Shown in pieces: positions 50,561 through 59,219 of a stretch of DNA of 64,000 bases. Numbering within the stretch: position 1 is the first letter of the stretch; every line of letters begins with the position of its first letter. The DNA is from Alkalihalobacillus sp. LMS39 (GTDB taxonomy: Bacteria > Bacillota > Bacilli > Bacillales > Bacillaceae_F): contig NZ_CP093300.1 in assembly GCF_022812285.1 (NCBI RefSeq), forward strand, positions 2,480,001 to 2,544,000, read 5' to 3'. Below the pieces are notes generated by a model. The model was given only the letters and a program-made list of their open reading frames with translations, made no database searches and was not told the DNA's origin. The position numbers and the translations under genes are program-made.

Positions 50561-50956
50561 ATGTTCAAACATGTTGTCTTAGCAGCTGACGGATCAATTC
50601 ACGCTTTTCGGGCGGCTGAAAAAACTGTTGGGTTATTACAACGGTATGAAAATCCAATCGTTGACATTGTTTATGTGATTGATGGATCCACATCAAAAAC
50701 AGATGTTTTGCATCATAACAATCAACATGATATTGAAACGATAATCCAACTTTTTAAAAAGTCAAATATAGATTATAAAGTGACTATTTTGTATGGTGAT
50801 CCGTGCCAAAAAATTATCAATCATGTGAATGAAAGCGCTTACGACTGTGTTGTTGTTGGGAGCCGTGGATTAAATCGATTGCAAAGCATCGTATTAGGAA
50901 GTGTGAGTCATAAAGTGGCAAAACATGTTCAATGTCCTGTACTAATTGTAAAGTAA
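50561..50956 (+). CDS. Universal stress protein, UspA family
   Basis: A 131-residue single-domain UspA protein with the N-terminal strand HVVLAADGS and the nucleotide-binding signature GSRGLNRLQSIVLGSVS near the C terminus, then CPVLIVK. The G-X2-G-X9-G(S/T) pattern suggests it binds ATP. GGGGG precedes the ATG. Stress role by family; neighbours give no specific partner. Confidence 0.92.
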   Translation: MFKHVVLAADGSIHAFRAAEKTVGLLQRYENPIVDIVYVIDGSTSKTDVLHHNNQHDIETIIQLFKKSNIDYKVTILYGDPCQKIINHVNESAYDCVVVGSRGLNRLQSIVLGSVSHKVAKHVQCPVLIVK

Positions 50957-51049
50957 TACAACCTGCATTGAAATTTTACTCATCTGCCCTCACAATTTTA
51001 CGCATCGGAGAATAGGATATTACGAAATTATATACCAGGAGGAGAAAAA

Positions 51050-51196
51050 ATGACTGATAAACAGGAACAAGAAGTTCAAAAAGAAGAAAAAGTCGTTATG
51101 GACCCTTGGGATGCTATAATGTTCGGAAGACCGATGAAGCCAAAATCCGAACCAGTAGCTGAACAACAAGACGCAAAGGACGAAGATAAAAAATAG
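51050..51196 (+). CDS. 48-residue acidic small protein
   Basis: Short open reading frame with an excellent ribosome binding site (AGGAGG, 4-5 bases before the AAAAAATG). The ends are highly charged (Glu, Lys, Gln, Asp) and surround a hydrophobic core, MDPWDAIMFGRPMKP (about residues 17-31), which looks like a conserved binding motif. A terminator follows 16 bases later. It is probably a real gene of unknown function. Confidence 0.7.
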   Translation: MTDKQEQEVQKEEKVVMDPWDAIMFGRPMKPKSEPVAEQQDAKDEDKK

Positions 51197-51211
51197 GGGA
51201 AAGTGTAATAA

Positions 51212-51256
51212 AGAGATGTTCTAAAAGGGTCAAACTTCCTTTTGAACATCTCTTTT
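51212..51256. terminator. Terminator between small gene and ktr gene
   Basis: AGAGATGTTC ... AAAAGG / CCTTTT ... GAACATCTCT followed by T; convergent genes. Confidence 0.85.
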
Positions 51257-51263
51257 ATGAGGG

Positions 51264-51920
51264 TTATAGTCCGTCTTCTTCAAATCGTTTTAAATCATTT
51301 TTATGCCCAATTACTATTAATATATCATTTAACTCAATAATTTCATTTGGGCTTGGTGTAATGTTAATATCTTCTTTTCGTTTAATCGCTAAAATTGTAC
51401 AGCCGTAGATGGCACGAATATTTAAATCAATAATAGAACGGTTAGCTACTTTTGCCGAGGCGATAAGCTCAACAATGCTATACTCATCGGAAAGTTCAAT
51501 GTAATCAATAATTTTTTCAGAAACAAGATGTTGAGCAATACGAATACCCATGTCTTTTTCAGGATGAACAATTCGGTCCGCTCCAATTTTTTCAAGGACG
51601 CGGTGATGATAATGATTTTGGGCTTTCACCCATACTTGAGAGACTCCCATTTCTTTTAAAAGCAATGTACATAAAATACTAGATTGGATATTATCACCGA
51701 TCGCTACAACAACATTATCGAAATTCCGGATGCCAAGGGAATTTAAAGCATTTTCATCTGTAGCATTTGCAATAACGGCATGTGTTGCATGTTTCGTTAT
51801 TGCGTTCACTCTATCATCATTCATATCAATTGCTAAAACTTCATGACCTAACTTATATAGCTCTTTACAAACACTACTTCCAAATCTACCTAAACCAATA
51901 ACTGCAAATTGTTTTTTCAT
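51264..51920 (-). CDS. Potassium transporter gating subunit, KtrA/KtrC type
   Basis: A 218-residue RCK protein: nucleotide-binding Rossmann domain (GLGRFGSSV at 9-17, with the acidic AIDMNDD after strand 2) and a C-terminal TrkA_C domain (about 140-215). It forms the cytoplasmic ring that gates a KtrB/D-type potassium channel; the membrane partner is not in the window, as is usual for KtrC. In B. subtilis KtrC and some KtrA-type proteins bind c-di-AMP. No c-di-AMP riboswitch is visible in its leader. GGAG lies 8 bases before the ATG. Confidence 0.9.
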   Translation of the reverse strand: MKKQFAVIGLGRFGSSVCKELYKLGHEVLAIDMNDDRVNAITKHATHAVIANATDENALNSLGIRNFDNVVVAIGDNIQSSILCTLLLKEMGVSQVWVKAQNHYHHRVLEKIGADRIVHPEKDMGIRIAQHLVSEKIIDYIELSDEYSIVELIASAKVANRSIIDLNIRAIYGCTILAIKRKEDINITPSPNEIIELNDILIVIGHKNDLKRFEEDGL

Positions 51921-52111
51921 TGAATGAATTCTCCTTACACCGCTTCTTTTTTCAATCTTGGAAGCTAGCTTAATCTCTTCTCATCTATGATTTTATCATA
52001 TTCGATTTTAATTCCATGTTCAAATGATATTTCTGATCTTCAATGACTAAAAATCAAGTTAATGTTGTTCGTAACTCCAAGCTATGGTATTCTTTACTAA
52101 ATTAGAAAAGT

Positions 52112-52198
52112 CATGGGGAGCTATGAGGTTTGCTGAGAGGATATCCTGTTGAAGATATCGACCCAATAACCTGATCTGGATAATGCCAGCGGAGGGAG
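52112..52198 (+). ncRNA. TPP riboswitch (thi box)
   Basis: Conserved blocks GGGGAGCTATGAGG, TGCTGAGAGGAT, then CGACCC, ACCTGATCTGGATAATGCCA and GCGGAGGGA. It precedes the thiamine-precursor transport operon and should turn it off when thiamine pyrophosphate is plentiful. Confidence 0.96.
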
Positions 52199-52224
52199 GA
52201 TATACAAATCTATTAAAATGTATG

Positions 52225-52255
52225 TCTACATGCCGTTGTCATGTAGTCTTTTTTT
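52225..52255 (+). terminator. TPP riboswitch terminator
   Basis: CTACATG / CATGTAG stem followed by TCTTTTTTT, between aptamer and the first gene. Confidence 0.85.
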
Positions 52256-52277
52256 ATGTGCTGAAAGGATGTCAAAG

Positions 52278-53069
52278 ATGAACATGTTAAAAAAAGGGGG
52301 GACCGTTGTTTTACCTTCCATTGTTGCCATCTTGCTAAGTCTCATCATTTGGGAACTAGCTGTTAAAATATGGGGAATTGAGATGTGGATTCTTCCTGCC
52401 CCAAGCAGCATTATTCAAACGTTTATTCAATCGATGCACACTTATCCTGAACATATATGGATGACAACAATAGAAGCGGTTTTAGGTTTTTTATTAGGCA
52501 TCACTGTTGCACTCATCTTGGCATTTTTCCTAGATTGGTCTCCACTTTTACGAAAAAGCATTTATCCGATTTTGTTATTTTCCCAAACCATTCCAATCAT
52601 AGCGATAGCTCCTTTGCTTATTATTTGGTTTGGATATGGCTTATTACCAAAAGTTTTAGTTGTAGCACTCGTAACATTTTTCCCTGTCGTCGTCAACGTC
52701 ATTGAGGGATTACAGTCTAGTGACAAAGATATGATTCGACTCGTTCGCTCTATGGGCGGGACACAGTGGCAAATTTTTACAAATGTCCGATTTCCATCCG
52801 CTTTACCATATTTATTTACTGGATTGCGAATTGGTGTGACATATAGTGTGTTAGCCGCTGTTATATCAGAATGGGTAGGAGCGAGTAAAGGATTAGGAAT
52901 TTATTTAGTGAAAGCACAAAGCGCATTTGCCACTGACAAAGTGTTCGTCATTATCGCATTAATTTCGTTACTGAGTTGCTTGCTCTTTTTAGTTGTCCTC
53001 TTAATCAGTCGACTTGCAATGCCTTGGAAATACAAACAATATAAGAAACGGAGTAGTAGAGATGAATAA
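52278..53069 (+). CDS. thiX: Thiamine-precursor ABC transporter permease
   Basis: A 263-residue permease of the NitT/TauT type with about six membrane segments and the coupling loop DMIRLVRSMGGTQWQIF (about 155-170). It belongs to the ThiXYZ system, which imports formylaminopyrimidine, a thiamine breakdown product. The ATG at 52278 lies 9 bases after AAAGG; longer frames start inside the riboswitch terminator. It overlaps thiY by 8 bases. Confidence 0.92.
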   Translation: MNMLKKGGTVVLPSIVAILLSLIIWELAVKIWGIEMWILPAPSSIIQTFIQSMHTYPEHIWMTTIEAVLGFLLGITVALILAFFLDWSPLLRKSIYPILLFSQTIPIIAIAPLLIIWFGYGLLPKVLVVALVTFFPVVVNVIEGLQSSDKDMIRLVRSMGGTQWQIFTNVRFPSALPYLFTGLRIGVTYSVLAAVISEWVGASKGLGIYLVKAQSAFATDKVFVIIALISLLSCLLFLVVLLISRLAMPWKYKQYKKRSSRDE

Positions 53070-54045
53070 AAAGTGGATTGTAGTGATGATGTTAGTCTTT
53101 GTTTTAGCCATTAGTACAGCTTGTAATGATGGAGTAAAGGAAGCAGAAGAACTAGTCGATGTTACCTTTATATTAGATTGGGTACCAAACACAAATCATA
53201 CCGGACTTTATGTTGCACAAGAAAAAGGTTTTTTTGAAGAAGAAGGTTTAAATGTAACAATTATTGAACCTGCGATGGAAAGCGCTTCACAAGTAGTCGC
53301 ATCCGGAAAAGCAGAGTTTGGGATCAGCTCACAAGATGAGTTGACGGTAGCTCGTTCAACAGGAATTCCTATTGTATCGGTTGCTGCAGTTATTCAAGAT
53401 CACACTTCTGGGTTTGCTTCCCCAGTAGAAAAAGGGATTATGTCACCGGCTGATTTCGAAGGGAAAACATATGGCGGTTGGGGGTCTCCTTTAGAAGAAG
53501 CGATGATTGCAACATTAATGGAAGCAGAAGGCGCCGATCCTTCTACTGTAAATAATATAACGGTAGGAACAGACGATTTTTTTGTTAATACAAAAAGAGA
53601 GATTGATTTCCAATGGATTTATTATGGATGGACAGGTGTAGAAGCTGAAATTCGAAACGAAGACATTCATATGATTTATTTAACAGACATTGAACCTGTT
53701 TTTAATTATTATGCTCCTGTTATTATGTCTAGTGAAGCTGTAATTGAAAACAAACCAGAGTTAGTTGAGAAGTTTTTACGAGCAGTTAGTCGAGGATATG
53801 ACTTTGCTATTGCAGAACCAGAAGAAGCGGCATCCATACTAATAGAAGCTACTCCAGATGCTAATGAAGAGCTTATTATTGCATCCCAAAAATGGTTAAG
53901 TCCAATGTACAAAGGGGATGCAGAAAAATGGGGGATTCAATCGGAAACAATTTGGAATAATTTCTCTGAGTGGATGTTAGAACATGGTGTAATTGAAGAA
54001 CAAGTCGATACAAAAGATGCAATGACAACACAATTTCTTCCATAA
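53062..54045 (+). CDS. thiY: Thiamine-precursor ABC transporter binding protein
   Basis: A 327-residue lipoprotein of the NMT1/THI5-like family. A signal peptide with lipobox STAC (Cys near 18) precedes the mature binding protein with LDWVPNTNHTGLYVAQEKGF (about 35-54), the typical start of ThiY. It captures the pyrimidine precursor outside the cell. The ATG at 53062 overlaps the permease gene. Confidence 0.92.
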   Translation: MNKKWIVVMMLVFVLAISTACNDGVKEAEELVDVTFILDWVPNTNHTGLYVAQEKGFFEEEGLNVTIIEPAMESASQVVASGKAEFGISSQDELTVARSTGIPIVSVAAVIQDHTSGFASPVEKGIMSPADFEGKTYGGWGSPLEEAMIATLMEAEGADPSTVNNITVGTDDFFVNTKREIDFQWIYYGWTGVEAEIRNEDIHMIYLTDIEPVFNYYAPVIMSSEAVIENKPELVEKFLRAVSRGYDFAIAEPEEAASILIEATPDANEELIIASQKWLSPMYKGDAEKWGIQSETIWNNFSEWMLEHGVIEEQVDTKDAMTTQFLP

Positions 54046-54060
54046 ACGAGGGTGAGACTT

Positions 54061-54828
54061 ATGTATGTATCAATCAATCATCTTCATTATTCGTTTCAAA
54101 ATGGACCTTATTTTTCTAAAATTATTCATGATTTGTCGTTTGACATTCAAAAAGGAGAATTTGTTAGTTTAATTGGTCCGAGCGGTTGTGGAAAAAGTAC
54201 GTTATTTAATATTATTGCTGGACTAGAAGCACCTGATAGCGGTGAGGTCTTACTTGATAATAAAAATATTAATGGGGAAAGAAATCATTGTAGCTATATG
54301 ATGCAAAAAGATTTGTTGTTTCCGTGGAAAACTGTACTTGAAAATGTGTTACTCGGCTCAACTTTAGCAAATGAAAATCGAAAAGAAGCTGAAAAAGAAG
54401 CATTGTCGTTATTTTCATTGTTTGGTCTACAAGGGTATGAGCATCATTATCCAGAAGTATTATCTGGGGGAATGAAACAGCGAGCCGCGTTATTGCGAAC
54501 ATTTTTTCATAAAAAAGATTTATTATTACTTGATGAACCCTTTGGAGCACTCGATGCTTTAACAAGAGAAAAAATGCAAGAATGGCTCCTGAATATTTGG
54601 ATGACTATGAAACGGACAATTTTATTTATAACACATAGTATCGATGAAGCCATTTATTTGTCCGATCGCATCTATGTATTATCCCCTAAACCAACAAATA
54701 TTTTAGCAGAATTTAAAGTAGATTTGCCACGACCACGAGAGAAGAAGTTATTATTGTCTTCTAACTATTTACGATTAAAAGAACAATTAATGGAGTCTCT
54801 TTATCAAGATTACGGAAAGGATGGTTAG
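54061..54828 (+). CDS. thiZ: Thiamine-precursor ABC transporter ATPase
   Basis: A 255-residue ATPase with Walker A GPSGCGKS (about 40), Q-loop MQKDLLFPW, signature LSGGMKQRA and Walker B LLLLDEPFGALD. It powers ThiX. The ATG at 54061 lies 6 bases after GAGGGTG. It ends 2 bases before tenA. Confidence 0.94.
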   Translation: MYVSINHLHYSFQNGPYFSKIIHDLSFDIQKGEFVSLIGPSGCGKSTLFNIIAGLEAPDSGEVLLDNKNINGERNHCSYMMQKDLLFPWKTVLENVLLGSTLANENRKEAEKEALSLFSLFGLQGYEHHYPEVLSGGMKQRAALLRTFFHKKDLLLLDEPFGALDALTREKMQEWLLNIWMTMKRTILFITHSIDEAIYLSDRIYVLSPKPTNILAEFKVDLPRPREKKLLLSSNYLRLKEQLMESLYQDYGKDG

Positions 54829-54830
54829 CT

Positions 54831-55496
54831 ATGAAATTTTCTGAGCATTTACGAAAAAAAGTCGATTCAATATGGGAGGGTAGTTTTTCCCATCCATTTG
54901 TTACGGGTGTAGCCGATGGCACGTTACCAATTGAAAGTTTCCGCTACTATGTGCAACAAGACTCTTATTACCTCTCGAAATTTGCACAAGTCCAATCGAT
55001 TGGTGCTGCGAAAGCAAACGACTTTTATACTACAAGCAGAATGGCCTATCATGCTACTACCTCATATGAAGCAGAACATATGCTTCATGAAGGGTTTGCA
55101 AAAGAATTAGGCATTTCAAAAGATGGTGTCATTGTAGTTGACAACCCTGCACCTACCGCACTCGCTTATACAAATCATCTGTTTTCAGCAGCATACAAAG
55201 GTTCGCTAGGAGATGTACTTGCAGCTATCTTGCCATGTTATTGGTTATACTGGGAAATCGGTGAAAAGTTTAAAGGTTCCACTCCAGGCATTCCAATTTA
55301 TCAAAAATGGATCGATACATACGGAAATGAATGGTTTGGAGCACTTGTGAAAGAGCAAATCGACCGAATTGATGCGTATGCTGAACATGCATCAGAAGCA
55401 GAAAAACGCCAAATGGAATCGATTTTTATAACGAGCAGTAAATACGAATATATGTTTTGGGAGATGGCTTATACATTAGAAGAGTGGCCAATATAG
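54831..55496 (+). CDS. tenA: Aminopyrimidine aminohydrolase (thiaminase II)
   Basis: A 221-residue TenA enzyme. It hydrolyses 4-amino-5-aminomethyl-2-methylpyrimidine to the hydroxymethyl form used for thiamine synthesis, completing the salvage pathway fed by ThiXYZ. The active-site cysteine lies in ILPCYWLYWEIG (about residue 135), and YVQQDSYYL near 42 and YEYMFWEMAY near the end are family motifs. The deformylase/amidohydrolase YlmB is not in the window. Confidence 0.95.
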   Translation: MKFSEHLRKKVDSIWEGSFSHPFVTGVADGTLPIESFRYYVQQDSYYLSKFAQVQSIGAAKANDFYTTSRMAYHATTSYEAEHMLHEGFAKELGISKDGVIVVDNPAPTALAYTNHLFSAAYKGSLGDVLAAILPCYWLYWEIGEKFKGSTPGIPIYQKWIDTYGNEWFGALVKEQIDRIDAYAEHASEAEKRQMESIFITSSKYEYMFWEMAYTLEEWPI

Positions 55497-55507
55497 TCCC
55501 GTTAACT

Positions 55508-55539
55508 CACTTCACAACCTTGTGAAGTGGTTTTTTTTT
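55508..55539 (+). terminator. Terminator of thiXYZ-tenA
   Basis: CACTTCAC / GTGAAGTG stem followed by nine T. Confidence 0.93.
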
Positions 55540-55650
55540 GTGTTTTGTAAAATATGTTGCTATTAATTCTCTTGTTGCAAGGAACTCAATGTCTCGAGTC
55601 GATAAAAGATCCTTTTCAAAAAAGTTTCATAACTAGTGCAATTGTCCAAT

Positions 55651-55677
55651 CACCGTGTAGATGAAATACATAGGGTA
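55651..55677 (+). promoter_or_regulatory. Candidate sigma-K promoter of the coat gene
   Basis: CATAGGGTA at 55669-55677 fits the sigma-K -10 consensus CATANNNTA exactly. CACC at 55651-55654 is a possible -35 (consensus AC core) with a spacing of about 14-15 bases. Confidence 0.55.
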
Positions 55678-55706
55678 AAGTATCACGGCTAAAGGAGGAA
55701 TATTAA

Positions 55707-56084
55707 ATGAATAACCAAGTTGAGCAAGATGCCCTTCAAGCAAATAAAGAAATTCAATTATCAGAAGAGTTGATTCATATTATGAACTCTTCTGACGTTA
55801 CTGTTAGCACAACAGATACGAAAGCTGCTATTTCACTCCAAGCTTCACTCCAAGCTGCGATTGCTGTTGTTATTAGTATTTCTGTAGCAGACAGTTCAAA
55901 GGCAGAATCTATCATTCAAGAATTAATGCAATATACAAAAACACGCCAAGAAACTTCACAAAAAATTGTAATCGATAATTCCCAAGGTGTTGAAGTGACA
56001 ACTACTGATACACAAGTAGCGCTAAACCTTCAACTCCTACTTCAAGTATTACTCGCATTATTAGTAGAATTAGACATTCTATAA
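55707..56084 (+). CDS. Spore coat protein of the CotX/CotV family
   Basis: A 125-residue protein with two copies of the Coat_X repeat: VTVSTTDTKAAISLQASLQA (about 31-50) and VEVTTTDTQVALNLQLLLQV (about 94-113), each followed by a hydrophobic stretch. It belongs to the insoluble coat/crust fraction in B. subtilis relatives and is close to CotV (128 residues) in length. A sigma-K-like promoter and AAAGGAGG support late mother-cell expression. No other coat genes adjoin it. Confidence 0.88.
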   Translation: MNNQVEQDALQANKEIQLSEELIHIMNSSDVTVSTTDTKAAISLQASLQAAIAVVISISVADSSKAESIIQELMQYTKTRQETSQKIVIDNSQGVEVTTTDTQVALNLQLLLQVLLALLVELDIL

Positions 56085-56094
56085 AAATAATGCA

Positions 56095-56130
56095 AAACGG
56101 ACTAGGTCATATCCTAGTTCGTTTTTTTTT
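56095..56130 (+). terminator. Terminator of the coat gene
   Basis: AACGGACTAGG / CCTAGTTCGTT stem followed by nine or more T. Confidence 0.88.
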
Positions 56131-56137
56131 ACATACA

Positions 56138-56246
56138 TGAAAGTATAAAAATATAGTAGCACTGAAGTTTTGAAAGTTTAATCTAGAAGAACAAAGGCTG
56201 CGCACTTACGCGTAACGAAAAGACACTCCCTCGTTTTCCTATTTTT
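56138..56246 (+). repeat. Dispersed element A, copy 10 (forward, diverged)
   Basis: CATGAAAGTATAAAAATAT, GTAGCACTGAAGTTTTGAAAG, TCTAGAAGAACAAAGGCTGC, then GACACTCCCTCGTTTTCCTA. Most hairpin positions have drifted, suggesting an older copy. Confidence 0.75.
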
Positions 56247-56317
56247 TATTAACCATATTCATTTACTCTTTTTAAAAATCATGTAATAGTAATATTGTAA
56301 AAGACAGAAGGGATGAC

Positions 56318-57028
56318 ATGTTTACAATGGATAAAGAACGGATTTTAATTGTAGAAGATGAGGTTAATATTGCTCGGGTTGTTAAACTAGAGCTTGAATA
56401 TGAAGGCTATGAAACTGACATTGCAGAAAATGGGCTAGAAGCGTGGCAAAAGCTTCAAAAAGAAACTTGGGACTTAGTATTACTAGACGTAATGTTACCG
56501 CAATTAAGTGGTATGGAGGTTTTGCGAAGGTTAAGAGGTGCTGGTGATCTTACCCCTGTTATTATGCTAACGGCAAGAAATACAGTTGTTGATAAAGTTA
56601 CAGGGCTTGATCAAGGGGCAAATGATTATGTTACAAAGCCATTTGAAATTGAAGAATTACTAGCAAGAATTCGTACAAGTATACGGTTTTCTGTTCGAAA
56701 AGAACAAGAGAGTAACGAAACTCAACTCCTATCATTTCAAGACTTACAAGTGAATATCGGGTCAAGAGATATTCAACGTAATGGAGTGAACATTGAATTA
56801 ACACCAAGGGAATTTGACCTTCTGATTTATTTGCTTCAACACCCAAATCAGGTGCTAACGCGAGAACAAATTGTTGATAAAGTATGGGGATTTGACTATG
56901 TTGGTGACACAAATGTCGTTGATGTATATATTCGGTATTTACGACAAAAGATCGACAAACCGTTTACATCACCATACATTCAAACGGTGCGAGGGGTAGG
57001 ATATGTACTAAAGGAGCTTGAATCATGA
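56318..57028 (+). CDS. OmpR-family response regulator (YkoG-like)
   Basis: A 236-residue regulator: receiver domain with the phospho-acceptor Asp in LLLDVMLP (about 57) and the conserved Lys in YVTKPFE, followed by a winged-helix DNA-binding domain ending in YIQTVRGVGYVL. It overlaps the histidine kinase gene by 4 bases (ATGA). With the kinase and PepSY proteins downstream this resembles the B. subtilis ykoGHI locus. A likely target is the 11-bp-spaced repeat at 59131. Confidence 0.93.
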   Translation: MFTMDKERILIVEDEVNIARVVKLELEYEGYETDIAENGLEAWQKLQKETWDLVLLDVMLPQLSGMEVLRRLRGAGDLTPVIMLTARNTVVDKVTGLDQGANDYVTKPFEIEELLARIRTSIRFSVRKEQESNETQLLSFQDLQVNIGSRDIQRNGVNIELTPREFDLLIYLLQHPNQVLTREQIVDKVWGFDYVGDTNVVDVYIRYLRQKIDKPFTSPYIQTVRGVGYVLKELES

Positions 57029-58383
57029 AGCTTTCGCATCGAATTTCTTTTGTTTCAACCTTTTTCTTACTTTTATTATTAATTATCGTCAACACAAGTA
57101 TTTATTATATTTTTGAAAGTTATACAACAAAAGCAGAATTGGATCGTACAGTAGCAAGCACACATGCCATTGTCGAATCGATTCAACTTGAGGATGTCGA
57201 AAATACAAATCCGAATGAATTTCTACGTGCTTTTGTGCCAAATGATGGGATGCTTCGAATTATTAATGAACAAGACCAAACGGTTGTTTCGTTAACGAAA
57301 CAAATCCCTTTAAATAATATAGCAACGCAGTATGCCATCAAAGATGAAATAAAAAAAATTGAATTTCAAGGAAATCATTATGCAGTGGCTCGTACTCCCA
57401 TGATTTGGGTGGACGGTTCAATTGTGACATTAGAAATAAATGAGCCGATGGTTATTTATGAAGAAACAGTTAGTCGATTACAATATATTCTTGTTATTGC
57501 TTCATTGTTTATTATCGTTCCTTCGTTTTTCGCTGGGCAAGCGTTAAGTCGATTTATACTACTTCCTATTAAAGCGTTAGTTCAAACGATGAATGACATA
57601 CAACAGAGTGGTGAATTCAAAAAAATCGAAGTAAATAAAACATCAAAAGATGAGCTAGACGAAATGGGGATTTCATTTAATCATATGATGGATTTATTAA
57701 AAGAAAATTTTGAAAAACAACAGCAATTTGTATCGGATGCTTCACATGAGTTGAAAACACCATTAACCGTCATTGAAAGCTATGCCAAGTTATTAAAAAG
57801 ATGGGGGATGAAAAAAACTGATGTGTTAGAAGAAGCAGTACATGCGATCCATTCTGAAGCACAGCGAATGAAAGATATGACAAATCAAATGCTGGCACTT
57901 GCAACAGGCGAAAATGAAACTAATATAAATCTAAAACAGATTAATTTAAATATACTAGCAGAAGAAACTGCCAATCGATTAGCCACTGCATATCAGCGTA
58001 ACATTTTCGTGTATAAGGAAAAAAATGTACCATCCTTTATAGGAGATGAAGGAAAAATTAAACAACTGCTTTTTATCCTCTTAGAAAATAGTTTAAAGTA
58101 TAGTGACAAAGAAGTTGAAGTGTATATTAGCGCAATTAAAGATAAAGTAGAACTATCTGTGAGTGATTTCGGTGTTGGAATACCCAAATCAGATGTCCCT
58201 CATATTTTTGAACGATTTTTCCGAGTAGATAAAGCGAGGAGTCGGAAAACAGGTGGATCTGGTCTGGGCTTATCCATTGCAAAATCGATTGTTGATGCTC
58301 ATAAAGGAACGATAACGGTAGAAAGTGAAGAAGGAAAAGGCACTACGTTTATTGTTGTATTCCCCCGAGGAGAAGGTGAGTAG
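57025..58383 (+). CDS. Sensor histidine kinase (YkoH-like)
   Basis: A 452-residue kinase with two membrane segments (about 10-30 and 155-178) around an extracytoplasmic sensor of about 125 residues. HAMP, the phospho-acceptor His in SHELKTPL (about 241) and an ATPase domain with N box LENSLKYS, DFGVGIP and GGSGLGLSIAKS follow. It is the partner of the preceding regulator. The signal is unknown; linked PepSY proteins suggest an envelope cue. Confidence 0.94.
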   Translation: MKLSHRISFVSTFFLLLLLIIVNTSIYYIFESYTTKAELDRTVASTHAIVESIQLEDVENTNPNEFLRAFVPNDGMLRIINEQDQTVVSLTKQIPLNNIATQYAIKDEIKKIEFQGNHYAVARTPMIWVDGSIVTLEINEPMVIYEETVSRLQYILVIASLFIIVPSFFAGQALSRFILLPIKALVQTMNDIQQSGEFKKIEVNKTSKDELDEMGISFNHMMDLLKENFEKQQQFVSDASHELKTPLTVIESYAKLLKRWGMKKTDVLEEAVHAIHSEAQRMKDMTNQMLALATGENETNINLKQINLNILAEETANRLATAYQRNIFVYKEKNVPSFIGDEGKIKQLLFILLENSLKYSDKEVEVYISAIKDKVELSVSDFGVGIPKSDVPHIFERFFRVDKARSRKTGGSGLGLSIAKSIVDAHKGTITVESEEGKGTTFIVVFPRGEGE

Positions 58384-58385
58384 AG

Positions 58386-59114
58386 ATGAAAAAAATGTAT
58401 GTTATTGCCTTTATCGTAAGTATAAGTGTCCTACTTATATTACTTTTTTCTTTTTTTTCTCGTTCAGAAGACACCGTATTAGCAGAAGAAGAAGTAAAAA
58501 TAATACTGGAAGACCGCTTTTCTGGACATGTGTCTACGATACATCCTGGTCATGATGAAGAATCCCCTACTTATGAAGTTGAATTACAATCCGCATTTGG
58601 TACATATTCAATTGTGTTAGATGCTGTCACTGGTTTTATTCAATCGATGACACAAATATCAGCAATTGACGAAAGAATAGAGCAACCCAGTACCGAGCTT
58701 TCTCCGCTAAATGTTGAAGAAGCTAAAGAGATTGTAAGAGAGCTAATCGGGCCAAATTCTGAAATTATTAACCTGATAACAAAGGAAGAAAGCGGACAAC
58801 AAATATATGTTGTTAAAGTCAATCAACCTGATGGAATAGGTCAATATGAAATTGACGCGATTACAGGGGATGTATTACTTTATTCTGTCAGTACAAAAGA
58901 AGACACAATCAAAAATACCGAACCCATTGGACGAGAACAAGCGATTGACATTGCGTTACACCACGTGCAAGGAGAAGTTGATGATGTTGAACTAGAAGAA
59001 AAAGAGGGACGACTCGTATATGAAGTTGAAATTGAAAATGATGAGTCAGATATAGAAGCCAATATTTATATTGACGCATTGACAGGGGAAGTTATTGGAA
59101 TTGACTGGGATTAA
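58386..59114 (+). CDS. Membrane-anchored PepSY-domain protein
   Basis: A 242-residue exported or membrane-anchored protein: an N-terminal membrane segment, then a degenerate and two clear PepSY-like modules. Each clear module ends in the pattern YEIDAITGDVL (about 155) or YIDALTGEVIGIDWD (C terminus), preceded by a VELEEKEGRLVYEVEIE-type strand. PepSY modules outside the cell are thought to inhibit proteases or sense envelope state. It starts 2 bases after the kinase and is cotranscribed with it. Confidence 0.87.
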   Translation: MKKMYVIAFIVSISVLLILLFSFFSRSEDTVLAEEEVKIILEDRFSGHVSTIHPGHDEESPTYEVELQSAFGTYSIVLDAVTGFIQSMTQISAIDERIEQPSTELSPLNVEEAKEIVRELIGPNSEIINLITKEESGQQIYVVKVNQPDGIGQYEIDAITGDVLLYSVSTKEDTIKNTEPIGREQAIDIALHHVQGEVDDVELEEKEGRLVYEVEIENDESDIEANIYIDALTGEVIGIDWD

Positions 59115-59130
59115 GAAATATTTCTTTGTT

Positions 59131-59170
59131 TTCTCATCAAATTCTCATTTTCCTTTAATGGGGTTTTCAT
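59131..59170 (+). promoter_or_regulatory. 11-bp-phased direct repeats, probable response regulator site
   Basis: TTCTCAT at 59131 and 59142, a degenerate CTTTAAT at 59153 and TTTTCAT at 59164 lie exactly 11 bases apart, the spacing bound by OmpR/PhoB-family dimers. TATAAG at 59179-59184 is a possible -10. The repeats lie directly upstream of the second PepSY gene. Confidence 0.6.
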
Positions 59171-59219
59171 CTTTCTTGTATAAGATATAACTGTAATCAA
59201 AAACAAGGAGGAGACAAAA

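Noticed and set aside
51921-52090. A c-di-AMP (ydaO) riboswitch before the Ktr gene
   Set aside because: None of the ydaO core blocks is visible; the leader is short and unstructured by eye.
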